A stretch of DNA of 64,000 nt from an uncultured Clostridia bacterium. Lineage in GTDB: Bacteria; Bacillota; Clostridia; Oscillospirales; Acutalibacteraceae. This document shows positions 7,590 through 15,187 of this stretch, piece by piece. Each line of letters starts with the position of its first letter. Within the stretch, counting starts at the first letter, position 1. Both the position numbers and the translations under genes were made by a program. The notes beneath the pieces were generated by a model. It searched no databases. It saw nothing but the letters and a program-made list of their open reading frames with translations, and had not been told where the DNA came from. Where the stretch lies: positions 1 through 64,000 of the forward strand of contig CALYBJ010000003.1 in the NCBI GenBank assembly GCA_944412445.1, given 5' to 3'.

Positions 7590-8746
7590 AAAAATTTGAC
7601 CCTCGGGAGCATCTTTTAAAGGTGATAATTCCTTTTTGGCACAATTTAAAGGATGAAAAATACGGCGGCTTTTACGGACAGACGGATTTCGGTCTTAATG
7701 TTCATAAGGATTACGACAAGGGCTGTATATTAAACAGCAGAATTCTGTGGTTTTTTTCCACGGCTTATAAATATTTAAAAGATGAAAGCCTCCTTGAGGA
7801 CGCCGGACAGGCATACTCCATTATGAAAAACGGCTTTTACGACAGGGAAAACGGAGGCCTTTACTGGTCGGTGACATTTGACGGAAAGCCCCGGGACACT
7901 GCCAAGCATACATATAACATGGCCTTCGGCATATACGGACTTTCGGCTTATTACGAGGTATCGGGAGATGAAAGCGCTCTGGAGCTTGCCCTGGAGCTTT
8001 ACCGGGTAATCGAGGATAAATGTACCGATGAGTACGGCTATAACGATTCCTTTGATATAAATTTCAGGGAAGCGGAAAACGAAAAGCTTAGCGAAAACGG
8101 CGTTGAAGCAAAAAAGACAATGAACACGCTTCTCCATATTATGGAGGCGTATACCCAGCTTTATAAGGTAAGCGGCAATAAAGAAGTTTATGACAGCTTA
8201 ATAAAAATCCTTAATATAATGTATGATAAAATTTATAATAAGGAAAAGAAAAGGCTTGAGGTTTTTTTCGACAGGGAAATGAACACAATAGCTGACATTC
8301 ACTCCTTCGGACACGATATCGAGGCGGCGTGGCTTACGGACGAATGCTGCGATGCTCTGGGGGATTTTCCTGATAAAGAAAAAATACTTCTTATGGATAA
8401 AACAATCGGCGAAAACGCTTACGAAAAAGGCTTCGCGGGAGAGTTTTTATATAAGGAGTCGGAAAAGGGCATACTTAATAAATCCATAGAGTGGTGGCAG
8501 CAGGCGGAAACGGTAAACGGACTTATTGATTTGTATAAGCGGTTCGGCAAAAACGAAAAATATCTTGAAAGCGCTGAAAAAACCCTTGAGTTTATAGATA
8601 ATTATTTTGTTGACAAAAGGGAGGGCTCCGAGTGGTTCTGGGAGCTTGACGGAGATTTTAAGCCTGTGCCGGACAAGCCTGTTGCGGATTTCTGGAAATG
8701 TCCTTACCATAACTCAAGAATGTGCTTTAAGCTTATGGATGACTGA
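7586..8746 (+). CDS. Cellobiose/mannobiose 2-epimerase
   Basis: A 386-residue (alpha/alpha)6-barrel enzyme of the N-acylglucosamine 2-epimerase superfamily that flips C2 at the reducing end of beta-1,4-disaccharides, for example mannobiose to mannosyl-glucose. Key histidines sit where they do in the Ruminococcus albus enzyme: His184 (NTLLHIMEAY), His243 (SFGHDIEAAW) and His375 (CPYHNSR). Tryptophans in IEWWQQAE and WFWELDGDF fit substrate stacking. It follows the GH113 gene with a four-base overlap. In the known pathway a GH130 phosphorylase uses the product; none is in the window. Length is typical. Confidence 0.88.
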   Translation: MKKFDPREHLLKVIIPFWHNLKDEKYGGFYGQTDFGLNVHKDYDKGCILNSRILWFFSTAYKYLKDESLLEDAGQAYSIMKNGFYDRENGGLYWSVTFDGKPRDTAKHTYNMAFGIYGLSAYYEVSGDESALELALELYRVIEDKCTDEYGYNDSFDINFREAENEKLSENGVEAKKTMNTLLHIMEAYTQLYKVSGNKEVYDSLIKILNIMYDKIYNKEKKRLEVFFDREMNTIADIHSFGHDIEAAWLTDECCDALGDFPDKEKILLMDKTIGENAYEKGFAGEFLYKESEKGILNKSIEWWQQAETVNGLIDLYKRFGKNEKYLESAEKTLEFIDNYFVDKREGSEWFWELDGDFKPVPDKPVADFWKCPYHNSRMCFKLMDD

Positions 8747-9018
8747 GGTTTAAAAAATATTTACATTTTCGCATCATATTTTCAATCTTTTTCCTATATT
8801 TATGTTTCCTGCGTTTTTATGAAAGGAGATGACTAACTATAAAAAGTCAATAGCTTTTTTAAGAAAATATTAAAATATAAAAAAGGCATAGAAAAGTAAG
8901 CCCTGTGTTTCAAGGGCTGAAAAAATTGAAGCATAATTACCTAATGGAATCAGAATTGTAAGTGATATTTCTTGTTTGCAAAGTGAAAATTACGCGAATG
9001 AGTTTCTTTGCTGTATGA
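8747..9018. other. Intergenic region, no gene seen
   Basis: A 272-base AT-rich stretch. It holds a small hairpin AGCCCT/AGGGCT at 8903-8922 with no T tract and GAAAGGAG at about 8821-8828 abutting a 14-codon frame. Its right end runs into the decayed phosphotransferase. I see no conserved protein or RNA motif. Confidence 0.5.
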
Positions 9019-9498
9019 GTTAAAATAGAGAGAAAGGTTAATGTTTTTAAAAGCTGTCCTGTTGAACTGCCGAAAAAGGAGCTTGTTATTGAATATGTTT
9101 ATGACAATATGGAAAAGGTAAAGCACAGACCTACACTTTTTCAGCACGGGGATTATCACTGCGGCAATATGATTGTAAACAGCGGCAGAATCGGGATAAT
9201 TGATTTTGACAAAAACTCAGCCGCCGACCCTTACGACGAATTCAAGTGCTTTTGCTGGAACGTTTACGCAAACAGGCATTTTGAAAAGGGAATAATCGAC
9301 GGTTACTTTGAGGGCAGACCTCCCAAGGAATTTTTTGAGATATTGGCTTTGTACGGCGCAGAATCTCTGCCGGGGCATATTACCTGGGCAATGTCTTTCG
9401 GGGAATATGAAATAAACACGGCGAAAAAGGTATACGGCAGCGTGCTTGAATGGTTTGATGATTTTAATACCGTTATTCCCTCATGGTACAGTGATTAA
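9019..9498 (+). pseudogene. Aminoglycoside/macrolide phosphotransferase family, 5'-truncated
   Basis: The frame encodes the C-terminal lobe of an APH-type kinase: the catalytic-loop motif FQHGDYHCGNMIV with the Asp and downstream Asn, then the metal-binding GIIDFDKNSAADPYDEF. Similarity starts at about 9019 (KIERKVNVFKSCPVELPKKELVIEY), directly after an in-frame TGA. The N-terminal lobe with the ATP-binding lysine, about 130 residues, is gone. The longest ATG frame starts at 9109 and gives 129 residues. Without the N-lobe it cannot phosphorylate. The frame that remains is intact, so decay is recent or the fragment is tolerated. A palindromic terminator follows by 18 bases. Confidence 0.8.
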
Positions 9499-9516
9499 TT
9501 AAATACAAAAACAATA

Positions 9517-9550
9517 AACAAGGGCTTTTGCATACGCAAAAGCCCTTGTT
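9517..9550. repeat. 34-nt palindrome, left copy flanking the RM operon (terminator-like)
   Basis: Perfect 15-bp stem AACAAGGGCTTTTGC with loop ATAC. The central 30 bases (9519-9548) are identical to those at 12274-12303. It lies between the phosphotransferase remnant and the restriction-modification promoter region. It lacks a long T tract on the plus side. Confidence 0.85.
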
Positions 9551-9703
9551 GATATGTAAGCAATAAGTTACGCGATATAATCTTATGTCTTGTATTATAA
9601 TTAAAAATATGCTATCATATATATAAATTTAATTTAAACAAGAATTTCTGATGCTTGTATCTTATTACTTATTTGTTGCTGAGCATATACCAGAGGAAAA
9701 ATT

Positions 9704-10594
9704 ATGATTGTTAAACCTTTTGTTAAATGGGCAGGAGGCAAAAGCCAGCTGCTTTCTGAAATACAAAAAAAATATCCGCAGGAATTGGGTAAATTTATTA
9801 GTAAATACTGTGAACCTTTTGTCGGCGGAGGTGCTGTGTTATTTGATATTTTGGGAAAGTATGAATTAGAAGAAGTTTATATCAGTGATATCAACGCAGA
9901 ACTTATAAACACTTACCGCATTATCAGAGATAATATTGACGAACTTGTTTCTATGCTTACAGTAATGCAAACAGATTTTATTCCGCTGGATGCTGAGCGC
10001 CGAAAAGCATATTACCTTTATAAACGTGAAAAATTCAATTATTTAAAGGTTAACGGCAATGAGAGTATTAATATTGAAAAAGCGGCGCTGATGATTTTTT
10101 TAAATAAAACTTGCTTTAACGGTCTGTTCCGTGTGAATAAAAAAGGACTGTTTAATGTCCCTATGGGTTCGTATAAAAAACCTCTTATTTGTGATGAATC
10201 TAATCTTCGTACTGTATCAGAGAGATTACAAAAGGTAACTGTTGTATGCGGTGATTACAGAAAATCCGCAGATTTTATTGATGATAAGACCTTCGCTTAT
10301 TTTGATCCTCCGTATCGACCAATTACAGATACAGCAAACTTTACAGCATACACGGAAAATCTGTTTAATGACAAAGAACAGATTGAACTTGCAAGATTTG
10401 TTGATGAAATGAATAAAAAAGGTGCAAAACTTGTGATCAGCAATTCCGATCCGAAAAATTCAAATACGGACGATAATTTTTTTGATGATATTTACTCGGC
10501 GCACAAAATTAAGCGAGTAGAAGCTACGCGAATGATTAACTGCAACGGAGAAGCAAGAGGAAAAATAAAAGAATTGCTTATCAGTAATTTTTAA
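9704..10594 (+). CDS. DNA adenine methyltransferase, Dam/DpnM type (GATC)
   Basis: A 296-residue N6-adenine methyltransferase of the alpha class. Motif I is FVKWAGGKSQLL at residues 6-17, the FVGGGAVLFDIL segment follows, and catalytic motif IV is DPPY at 201-204, with the target-recognition region between them. This order and the sequence match DpnM/MboIA/Dam enzymes, which methylate GATC. It should protect host DNA from the restriction enzyme encoded next. RBS AGAGG lies seven bases before ATG. It is the first gene of a tight three-gene operon. Base composition is clearly more AT-rich than the flanks, in line with horizontal transfer. Confidence 0.92.
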   Translation: MIVKPFVKWAGGKSQLLSEIQKKYPQELGKFISKYCEPFVGGGAVLFDILGKYELEEVYISDINAELINTYRIIRDNIDELVSMLTVMQTDFIPLDAERRKAYYLYKREKFNYLKVNGNESINIEKAALMIFLNKTCFNGLFRVNKKGLFNVPMGSYKKPLICDESNLRTVSERLQKVTVVCGDYRKSADFIDDKTFAYFDPPYRPITDTANFTAYTENLFNDKEQIELARFVDEMNKKGAKLVISNSDPKNSNTDDNFFDDIYSAHKIKRVEATRMINCNGEARGKIKELLISNF

Positions 10595-10606
10595 GGTGTG
10601 AAAAAA

Positions 10607-11467
10607 ATGAACAGAGATTTTAATGATTGGTTTTCAGGCTTTCGTGATAGTATTGCAGACTATGGCTATTATATAGATTTTGAAAAAGTTTACAGAAATG
10701 TGAATAACATTAAAGTTGAACTTAATATTCTGAATTCGCTTATAGGCTCAAGGAATATCGAGGAAGATTTTGAACAATTAATTCAAAATTATCCAGAAAC
10801 ATTAAAATGTATACCATTATTATTGGCTGTCAGAGCAAATCAAATCTATGCCATTGACGGTGACGGTGAATTTATATATGATTTTAGAAATCAAAATCTC
10901 TCTGCTGAACAATATAAAATATTTATGAAAAAAACAGGACTTTTTGATTTAATGCAAAGCCATATTATCAATAATCTTGTAGACTATGCAACAGGCGTGG
11001 AAACAGGTTTGGATTCTAACGGCAGAAAAAACCGCGGCGGACATTTGATGGAAAACTTGGTTGAAAGTTTTATTCAAAAGGCCGGTTTCATAAAGAATGA
11101 TACCTATTTTAAAGAAATGTATATTCATCAAATTACCGATAAGTGGAATATAGATTTATCCGCCATTTCAAACCAAGGAAAAATGGAAAAGCGTTTTGAT
11201 TATGTTATTAAAACACCTAATATGATTTATGGCATTGAAACAAATTTTTACGGCAGCAGTGGAAGCAAACTTAATGAAACCGCCCGCAGTTACAAAACTC
11301 TGGCGCTTGAAACTGACACGATTGACGGTTTTACATTCGTATGGTTTACAGACGGAAAAGGCTGGATAAGCGCCCGCAACAATCTTGAGGAAACCTTTGA
11401 TGCAATGGAGCACATTTATAATATTAAAGATTTAGAAAACGGTATTATTGCAGAGGTCTTTAAATAA
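10607..11467 (+). CDS. Type II restriction endonuclease, DpnII/MboI family
   Basis: A 286-residue endonuclease that should cut unmethylated GATC. It matches the DpnII family through the N-terminal FNDWFSGFRDSIADYGYYIDFEKV, the GGHLMENLVESF helix, and the nuclease core where RFDYVIK and YGIETNFYGSSGSKLNETARSY supply the acidic residue, Glu and Lys of a PD-(D/E)xK site. ATG 10607 is preferred: AAGGTG lies eight bases before it, whereas the GTG at 10598 overlaps that RBS. Its TAA overlaps the next ATG by one base (TAATG). Length is normal for the family. Confidence 0.92.
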   Translation: MNRDFNDWFSGFRDSIADYGYYIDFEKVYRNVNNIKVELNILNSLIGSRNIEEDFEQLIQNYPETLKCIPLLLAVRANQIYAIDGDGEFIYDFRNQNLSAEQYKIFMKKTGLFDLMQSHIINNLVDYATGVETGLDSNGRKNRGGHLMENLVESFIQKAGFIKNDTYFKEMYIHQITDKWNIDLSAISNQGKMEKRFDYVIKTPNMIYGIETNFYGSSGSKLNETARSYKTLALETDTIDGFTFVWFTDGKGWISARNNLEETFDAMEHIYNIKDLENGIIAEVFK

Positions 11468-12213
11468 TGGCGAAGAAAATAACAAAATGGGAACCTGAGG
11501 ATTTTGAACCGGAAATGACTACTCATTGGTCTTTTCCGAAGCGCGGAGACTGGGCGACTCACGATGCCAAATGGCGCGGAAATTGGTCTCCCTATATTCC
11601 CCGAAATATTATATTGCGGTATTCAAACGAAGGCGATCTTGTTTTAGACCAGTTTGCCGGCGGCGGAACAACACTTGTGGAGGCCAAGCTCTTAAACCGT
11701 GATATAATAGGCGTTGATGTAAACGATGAAGCACTTAACCGCTGTAAGGAAAAAATCGATTTTGAACACGAAGGCGCAAACGGAAAAGTATTCATGAGCA
11801 AAGGCGATGCAAGAGATTTGTTTTTTATAAATGACAGCAGTATTGATCTTATATGTACTCATCCCCCTTACGCAAATATTATTAAATACAGTGACGATAT
11901 AAAAGAAGATTTATCCCGATTAAAAATAAAAGATTTTCTTGAAGAAATGAAAAAGGTCGCTTCGGAATGTTACCGTGTTTTGAAAAAAGACAAATTCTGC
12001 GCCGTATTAATGGGAGATACCCGTCAGAAAGGTAATATGATACCCATGTCTTTTGAAGTAATGAAAATATTTCAGGATACGGGATTTAAACTGAAAGAGC
12101 TGATTATAAAAGAACAGCATAACTGTAAAGCAACGGGATATTGGAAAACAAACAGCGTAAAATATAATTTTCTGCTGATTGCACATGAGTATTTATTTGT
12201 TTTTAAAAAATAA
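11467..12213 (+). CDS. Second DNA methyltransferase of the RM operon (N4/N6-type, HPPY motif)
   Basis: A 248-residue SAM-dependent DNA methyltransferase. Motif I is DQFAGGGTTLVEAK at 61-74 and the catalytic tetrapeptide appears as HPPY at 132-135, where D/N/S-PPY is usual. Before motif I is a conserved WSFPKRGDWATHDAKWRGNWSPYIPRN-type region (given in part). After motif IV come FCAVLMGDTR and KATGYWKTNSVKYNFLLIAHEY. In classical DpnII systems the second methylase is DpnA, which can modify single-stranded GATC. This one seems to belong to a different branch that I recall as free-standing or RM-linked in Clostridia. It probably protects the same site, but the specificity is inferred. Confidence 0.8.
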   Translation: MAKKITKWEPEDFEPEMTTHWSFPKRGDWATHDAKWRGNWSPYIPRNIILRYSNEGDLVLDQFAGGGTTLVEAKLLNRDIIGVDVNDEALNRCKEKIDFEHEGANGKVFMSKGDARDLFFINDSSIDLICTHPPYANIIKYSDDIKEDLSRLKIKDFLEEMKKVASECYRVLKKDKFCAVLMGDTRQKGNMIPMSFEVMKIFQDTGFKLKELIIKEQHNCKATGYWKTNSVKYNFLLIAHEYLFVFKK

Positions 12214-12271
12214 TTTTAACAGAGATGGTTTAAAACTTTAAAATAGGTATATTTATAGACAGAAAATATAT

Positions 12272-12305
12272 TGCAAGGGCTTTTGCATACGCAAAAGCCC
12301 TTGCA
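12272..12305. repeat. 34-nt palindrome, right copy flanking the RM operon (terminator-like)
   Basis: Perfect 15-bp stem TGCAAGGGCTTTTGC with loop ATAC. The central 30 bases match the left copy at 9519-9548 exactly, while the two outer base pairs differ but are still complementary. It lies between the convergent ends of the RM operon and the surface-protein gene, where a bidirectional terminator is expected. Confidence 0.85.
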
Positions 12306-12323
12306 TCAGTTTATCTTAAAATA

Positions 12324-13643
12324 TCAGCTTACTTTCGCTCCGCCCCATTCAACGGCGGTAAAGCCTGTTCTTTCCGGCGAAGACAGTATTTGTTCTTCAA
12401 TCTCTGTATACTCCTCCAGGGGCTTGTAAGCCATAAAGACACGGATTAATGTATCGGGCTTAGGAGTAATATAAAGCTTTGCAGATTCGGTGTAGCTGTC
12501 CGTCTGAAAGGATATAAGATTATATTTATTGTCCTGCATAAGAGGCAGCCAGAAAACAATAAATTCGTTTGCCTCACGGCGGTTAAGACCTAATTTGTTA
12601 AGAGCCGTTTCAAGAAATTCCCCTGTGTCCTCTCCCTTTACGCAGAAGCCCTTTGACATATCGTACTTTGTCTGAGATTTTCCCTCCCAGTAAAGATAAT
12701 TATATGTCTGCCCTTTATTGTCTGTAAGTGTTCCGCCGGGACTTGCGGTAACTGTCCAGCCGCCGTTGTATTCAGGGTATGTGCAGGTTAATTCTCCGCT
12801 GTAATCAAGCTTTACATTTACTTTTGTTTCCCTTTGGGGATAAAGGTATATAACCGGCTTGTAAGCAACTCCAGGCTCAGGCTCAAAGTCGCTTTCCGTG
12901 GCCGATATGAAATCCGCCTCAATTCTTCCCGTTTCATCATTATAAACGGCGTTTTCATATACAGGGGTTATCTTATCTCCCACGCACCATTCATCAGACA
13001 GAGAGCCGTTAAATTTGATTTTATAGGGAGAGGGAAAAACAAACTCCCCGAAAAAACAGTCTTCGTAAATTTCGGTAATTACAATGTCCCCTATAAAATT
13101 TTCGGGACATACCGCCGTACTGAGAGGGTCAAGCCATGTTTCGGTTTCCTTATTGCTTTTGCTTTTATCTGGATTTTCAATAAGATCCCAGTCATAAGGG
13201 ATTATTTGGGCAGGGTAGGACTCCATTATTTCCCCGCCGTAGGTAATTTTAATATATGAGCCTGCCGTGACGCCTATATCCTTTAAATTGCCTGTTGCAA
13301 AGGAAATTTTATCGCTGGAGCTTCTTTCCCTTTCACCCTCCAAAGGCTCCACCAAAACGCTTTTTTCATTCACCTCAAGGACTTTCGCGTCAAAAGAATA
13401 TAAAGCGTTTTCTTCTTCTTTTTGCCAAAGCTCGTCTACGGATTTAAAATTGTCGGGGAAAAAGTATATTTTTATTTTGTCATAGATGTTGTCGGCGGTT
13501 ATAACATTCCAGTCCACAATTTTATATGTCAGGGAAGTGTACGCTCTTGTTCCTCCGTCCTTGTATACGCCTGAGGGAACAGGAATTATAAGAATAAGTA
13601 TAAGAACGATTATTACTGTTATTAAAATCTTTTTCTTTTTCAT
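12324..13643 (-). CDS. Membrane-anchored extracellular protein of unknown function
   Basis: A 439-residue protein with a lysine-rich start and one hydrophobic helix (ILITVIIVLILILIIPVP), so anchored with its bulk outside. Residues 80-150 resemble DUF3221-type small beta barrels (AKVLEVNEKSVLVEP and SYIKITYGGEIMESYPAQI). From about 270 a conserved clostridial surface module begins with KPVIYLYPQRETKVNVKLDY, followed by TYPEYNGGWTVTASPGGTL and YLYWEG. I know of no assigned function. AAAGGAGG precedes ATG. It is the last gene of an ECF sigma operon, 18 bases behind the sigma-linked membrane protein, so it may be an effector or co-sensor of that system. Confidence 0.7.
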   Translation of the reverse strand: MKKKKILITVIIVLILILIIPVPSGVYKDGGTRAYTSLTYKIVDWNVITADNIYDKIKIYFFPDNFKSVDELWQKEEENALYSFDAKVLEVNEKSVLVEPLEGERERSSSDKISFATGNLKDIGVTAGSYIKITYGGEIMESYPAQIIPYDWDLIENPDKSKSNKETETWLDPLSTAVCPENFIGDIVITEIYEDCFFGEFVFPSPYKIKFNGSLSDEWCVGDKITPVYENAVYNDETGRIEADFISATESDFEPEPGVAYKPVIYLYPQRETKVNVKLDYSGELTCTYPEYNGGWTVTASPGGTLTDNKGQTYNYLYWEGKSQTKYDMSKGFCVKGEDTGEFLETALNKLGLNRREANEFIVFWLPLMQDNKYNLISFQTDSYTESAKLYITPKPDTLIRVFMAYKPLEEYTEIEEQILSSPERTGFTAVEWGGAKVS

Positions 13644-13661
13644 GCTTGCTCCTCCTTTAAA

Positions 13662-14186
13662 TTAAGATATAACGCTTTCAAGCTCATGCTTTTCATCCGA
13701 GCTTAAAGCCGCCGTCGCTCCGTCCGATTCCCTTGTAAGAATGTTTCCCCGTAAAATGTATTTTTCCTCTGCTCCCGTTTCCTTGTTTGTAAATACAAAA
13801 ACAATCTCATCTTCCGTTTGTCCGCCGGCGCCGCTTGAAACAAAGCTTTCCCCTGCCAGAGCGTCACTGCCGAACATTCCTTCAATTATGCTGAACGCCC
13901 GGTTTGTTTTTTCCTTGCCGGCAATGCTTTCAGTAAAGCCGTTTTTAATTATTTCAAGGCTTGAATAGGAGATTTCCGCGCTTTCCTGGTTATCAGCCAA
14001 ACCCATTTCCGGTTCTGAGCTTTTGGCAGGCTGAATTAACGGAAGCGACGCGAAAACGGCAAATGAAAAACAGATTATCACCGGGATAAGGCAAAGCACG
14101 GTTTTTTTTATTGCTTTTCTTCTTCTTTTTACCTTTATTTCACTGCGTCTGAACACCTCCGCAGTGTACTCGTCAATGGTTTTCAT
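13662..14186 (-). CDS. Single-pass membrane protein, probable anti-sigma factor or regulator of the adjacent ECF sigma
   Basis: A 174-residue protein: a basic cytoplasmic N-terminus of about 24 residues (YTAEVFRRSEIKVKRRRKAIKK), one membrane helix (VLCLIPVIICFSFAVFASLP), then an extracellular domain of about 120 residues. No zinc-binding anti-sigma motif is visible, so the assignment rests on topology and on the 14-base overlap with the sigma gene. ATG 14186 is chosen; the longer frame would need a TTG at 14210. The outer domain has no recognised fold and may sense an envelope signal. Confidence 0.6.
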   Translation of the reverse strand: MKTIDEYTAEVFRRSEIKVKRRRKAIKKTVLCLIPVIICFSFAVFASLPLIQPAKSSEPEMGLADNQESAEISYSSLEIIKNGFTESIAGKEKTNRAFSIIEGMFGSDALAGESFVSSGAGGQTEDEIVFVFTNKETGAEEKYILRGNILTRESDGATAALSSDEKHELESVIS

Positions 14187-14733
14187 CAGAAAAATCACCG
14201 TCCTTTTCAAGAATATTCCGAAGCTCCTTTTTTGCCCTGTATAAAAGATTGTCTATCTGCTTCCTGTTCTTTTTCATAACCTTTGCGGCTTCCCGGTAGG
14301 TCATGTCCTCAAAATAAACAAGATATACGGCTGTTCTCATATCTTCCGGCAGACTCATAACAGCCTTATGAAGCTGTCTTTTTCTTTCGTTTTCAAGAAC
14401 GGCGTCCTCAATGGCTTTTAAATCTGTTTTGGTATTTTCCCTTTCCTCAAGAGAGGAAAAGCTTATAATTTTTTTCCTTTTCAAACAGTCAAGGGCACGG
14501 CTTTTGCCAAGCATGAAAACATAGGTTTTAAGGGATACCTTAAAATTATATCTGTGACGATATGCCGCAAGATCGGAAAATATGTCCAGGGCTATATCCT
14601 CGGCGGTGTGAATGTCGTGAACATAACCATCCGTAAAAAACACAAGCTTAAAAAACAGCTCTTCCATTATTTCGTTAAAGGCGCTGTCATCGCCCTTTAA
14701 ATAGCGCAGATAACACTGTGCCGGTTTATCCAT
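14173..14733 (-). CDS. RNA polymerase sigma factor, ECF-type sigma-70 family
   Basis: A 186-residue sigma factor with region 2 (residues about 10-80, including AEDIALDIFSDLAAYRHRY and LKTYVFMLGKSRALDCLKRKK) and region 4 (about 115-175, including LPEDMRTAVYLVYFEDMTYREAAKVM). Region 4 carries the helix-turn-helix contacting the -35 element. There is no region 1 or 3, as in ECF factors. It is the first gene of a three-gene minus-strand operon with a membrane protein that overlaps its end and a surface protein. Autoregulation is usual for this group, but I could not define the promoter motif. Confidence 0.88.
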   Translation of the reverse strand: MDKPAQCYLRYLKGDDSAFNEIMEELFFKLVFFTDGYVHDIHTAEDIALDIFSDLAAYRHRYNFKVSLKTYVFMLGKSRALDCLKRKKIISFSSLEERENTKTDLKAIEDAVLENERKRQLHKAVMSLPEDMRTAVYLVYFEDMTYREAAKVMKKNRKQIDNLLYRAKKELRNILEKDGDFSDENH

Positions 14734-14810
14734 AAGCCTTCCTCCCGCAGAGGATTTTTCTTTTCATATATTATACGATTGAAAGAATACAAATTCCTTA
14801 TAAAAAACAA

Positions 14811-14842
14811 AAAAATTCCCGGAAATCAGCCGAGAATTTTTA
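14811..14842 (-). terminator. Rho-independent terminator after the DUF896 gene
   Basis: AAAAATTCCCGG (14811-14822) pairs with CCGAGAATTTTT (14830-14841) with one mismatch. On the minus strand the stem is followed by T-rich sequence, ending the DUF896 transcript just past its stop. Confidence 0.65.
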
Positions 14843-14845
14843 AAA

Positions 14846-15055
14846 TCAGTTTTTTTTCTTTTTTGTAACCCTGTGAACAGTTCCGTCGGGACGAAGTATG
14901 GAGGTATGCTCAAGCTGGTTCGTCAGGGACGCCTTAAACGCCGCCACATACTCGGCTCTTAATATTTTCTGTTCTTCCTTTTCCTCCGGGGTAAGCCCTT
15001 CGGTTCTTGATTTTCTCGCAAGAAAGTTTATTCTGTCTATTCTGCTTTGCTCCAT
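14846..15055 (-). CDS. DUF896 / UPF0291 family protein (YnzC-like)
   Basis: A 69-residue helical hairpin protein. The family marks are clear: RINFLARKSRTEGLTPEEKEEQKILRAEYVAAFKASL followed by the C-terminal LRPDGTVHRV (shown in part). Bacillus subtilis YnzC of this family is a small cytoplasmic protein in the SOS operon yneA-yneB-ynzC. No SOS partner is adjacent here, so a link to that response is not shown. The lysine-rich end is usual. Confidence 0.88.
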   Translation of the reverse strand: MEQSRIDRINFLARKSRTEGLTPEEKEEQKILRAEYVAAFKASLTNQLEHTSILRPDGTVHRVTKKKKN

Positions 15056-15187
15056 TTTATCACCGTTTTATCATTTATAAATCTGATTATATATTATTGT
15101 TAAAAAATTTTCAATATCTACTTGCAGAAATCCTATTTAATTGTATAATATATATGATAGTTAAAATCTTAACAAGGGAGTATTGTC

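Noticed and set aside
8822..8872. Small gene after GAAAGGAG with ATG at about 8829 (14 codons, MTNYKKSIAFLRKY)
   Set aside because: The purine run touches the ATG, too close for an RBS, and the frame is very short without similarity.
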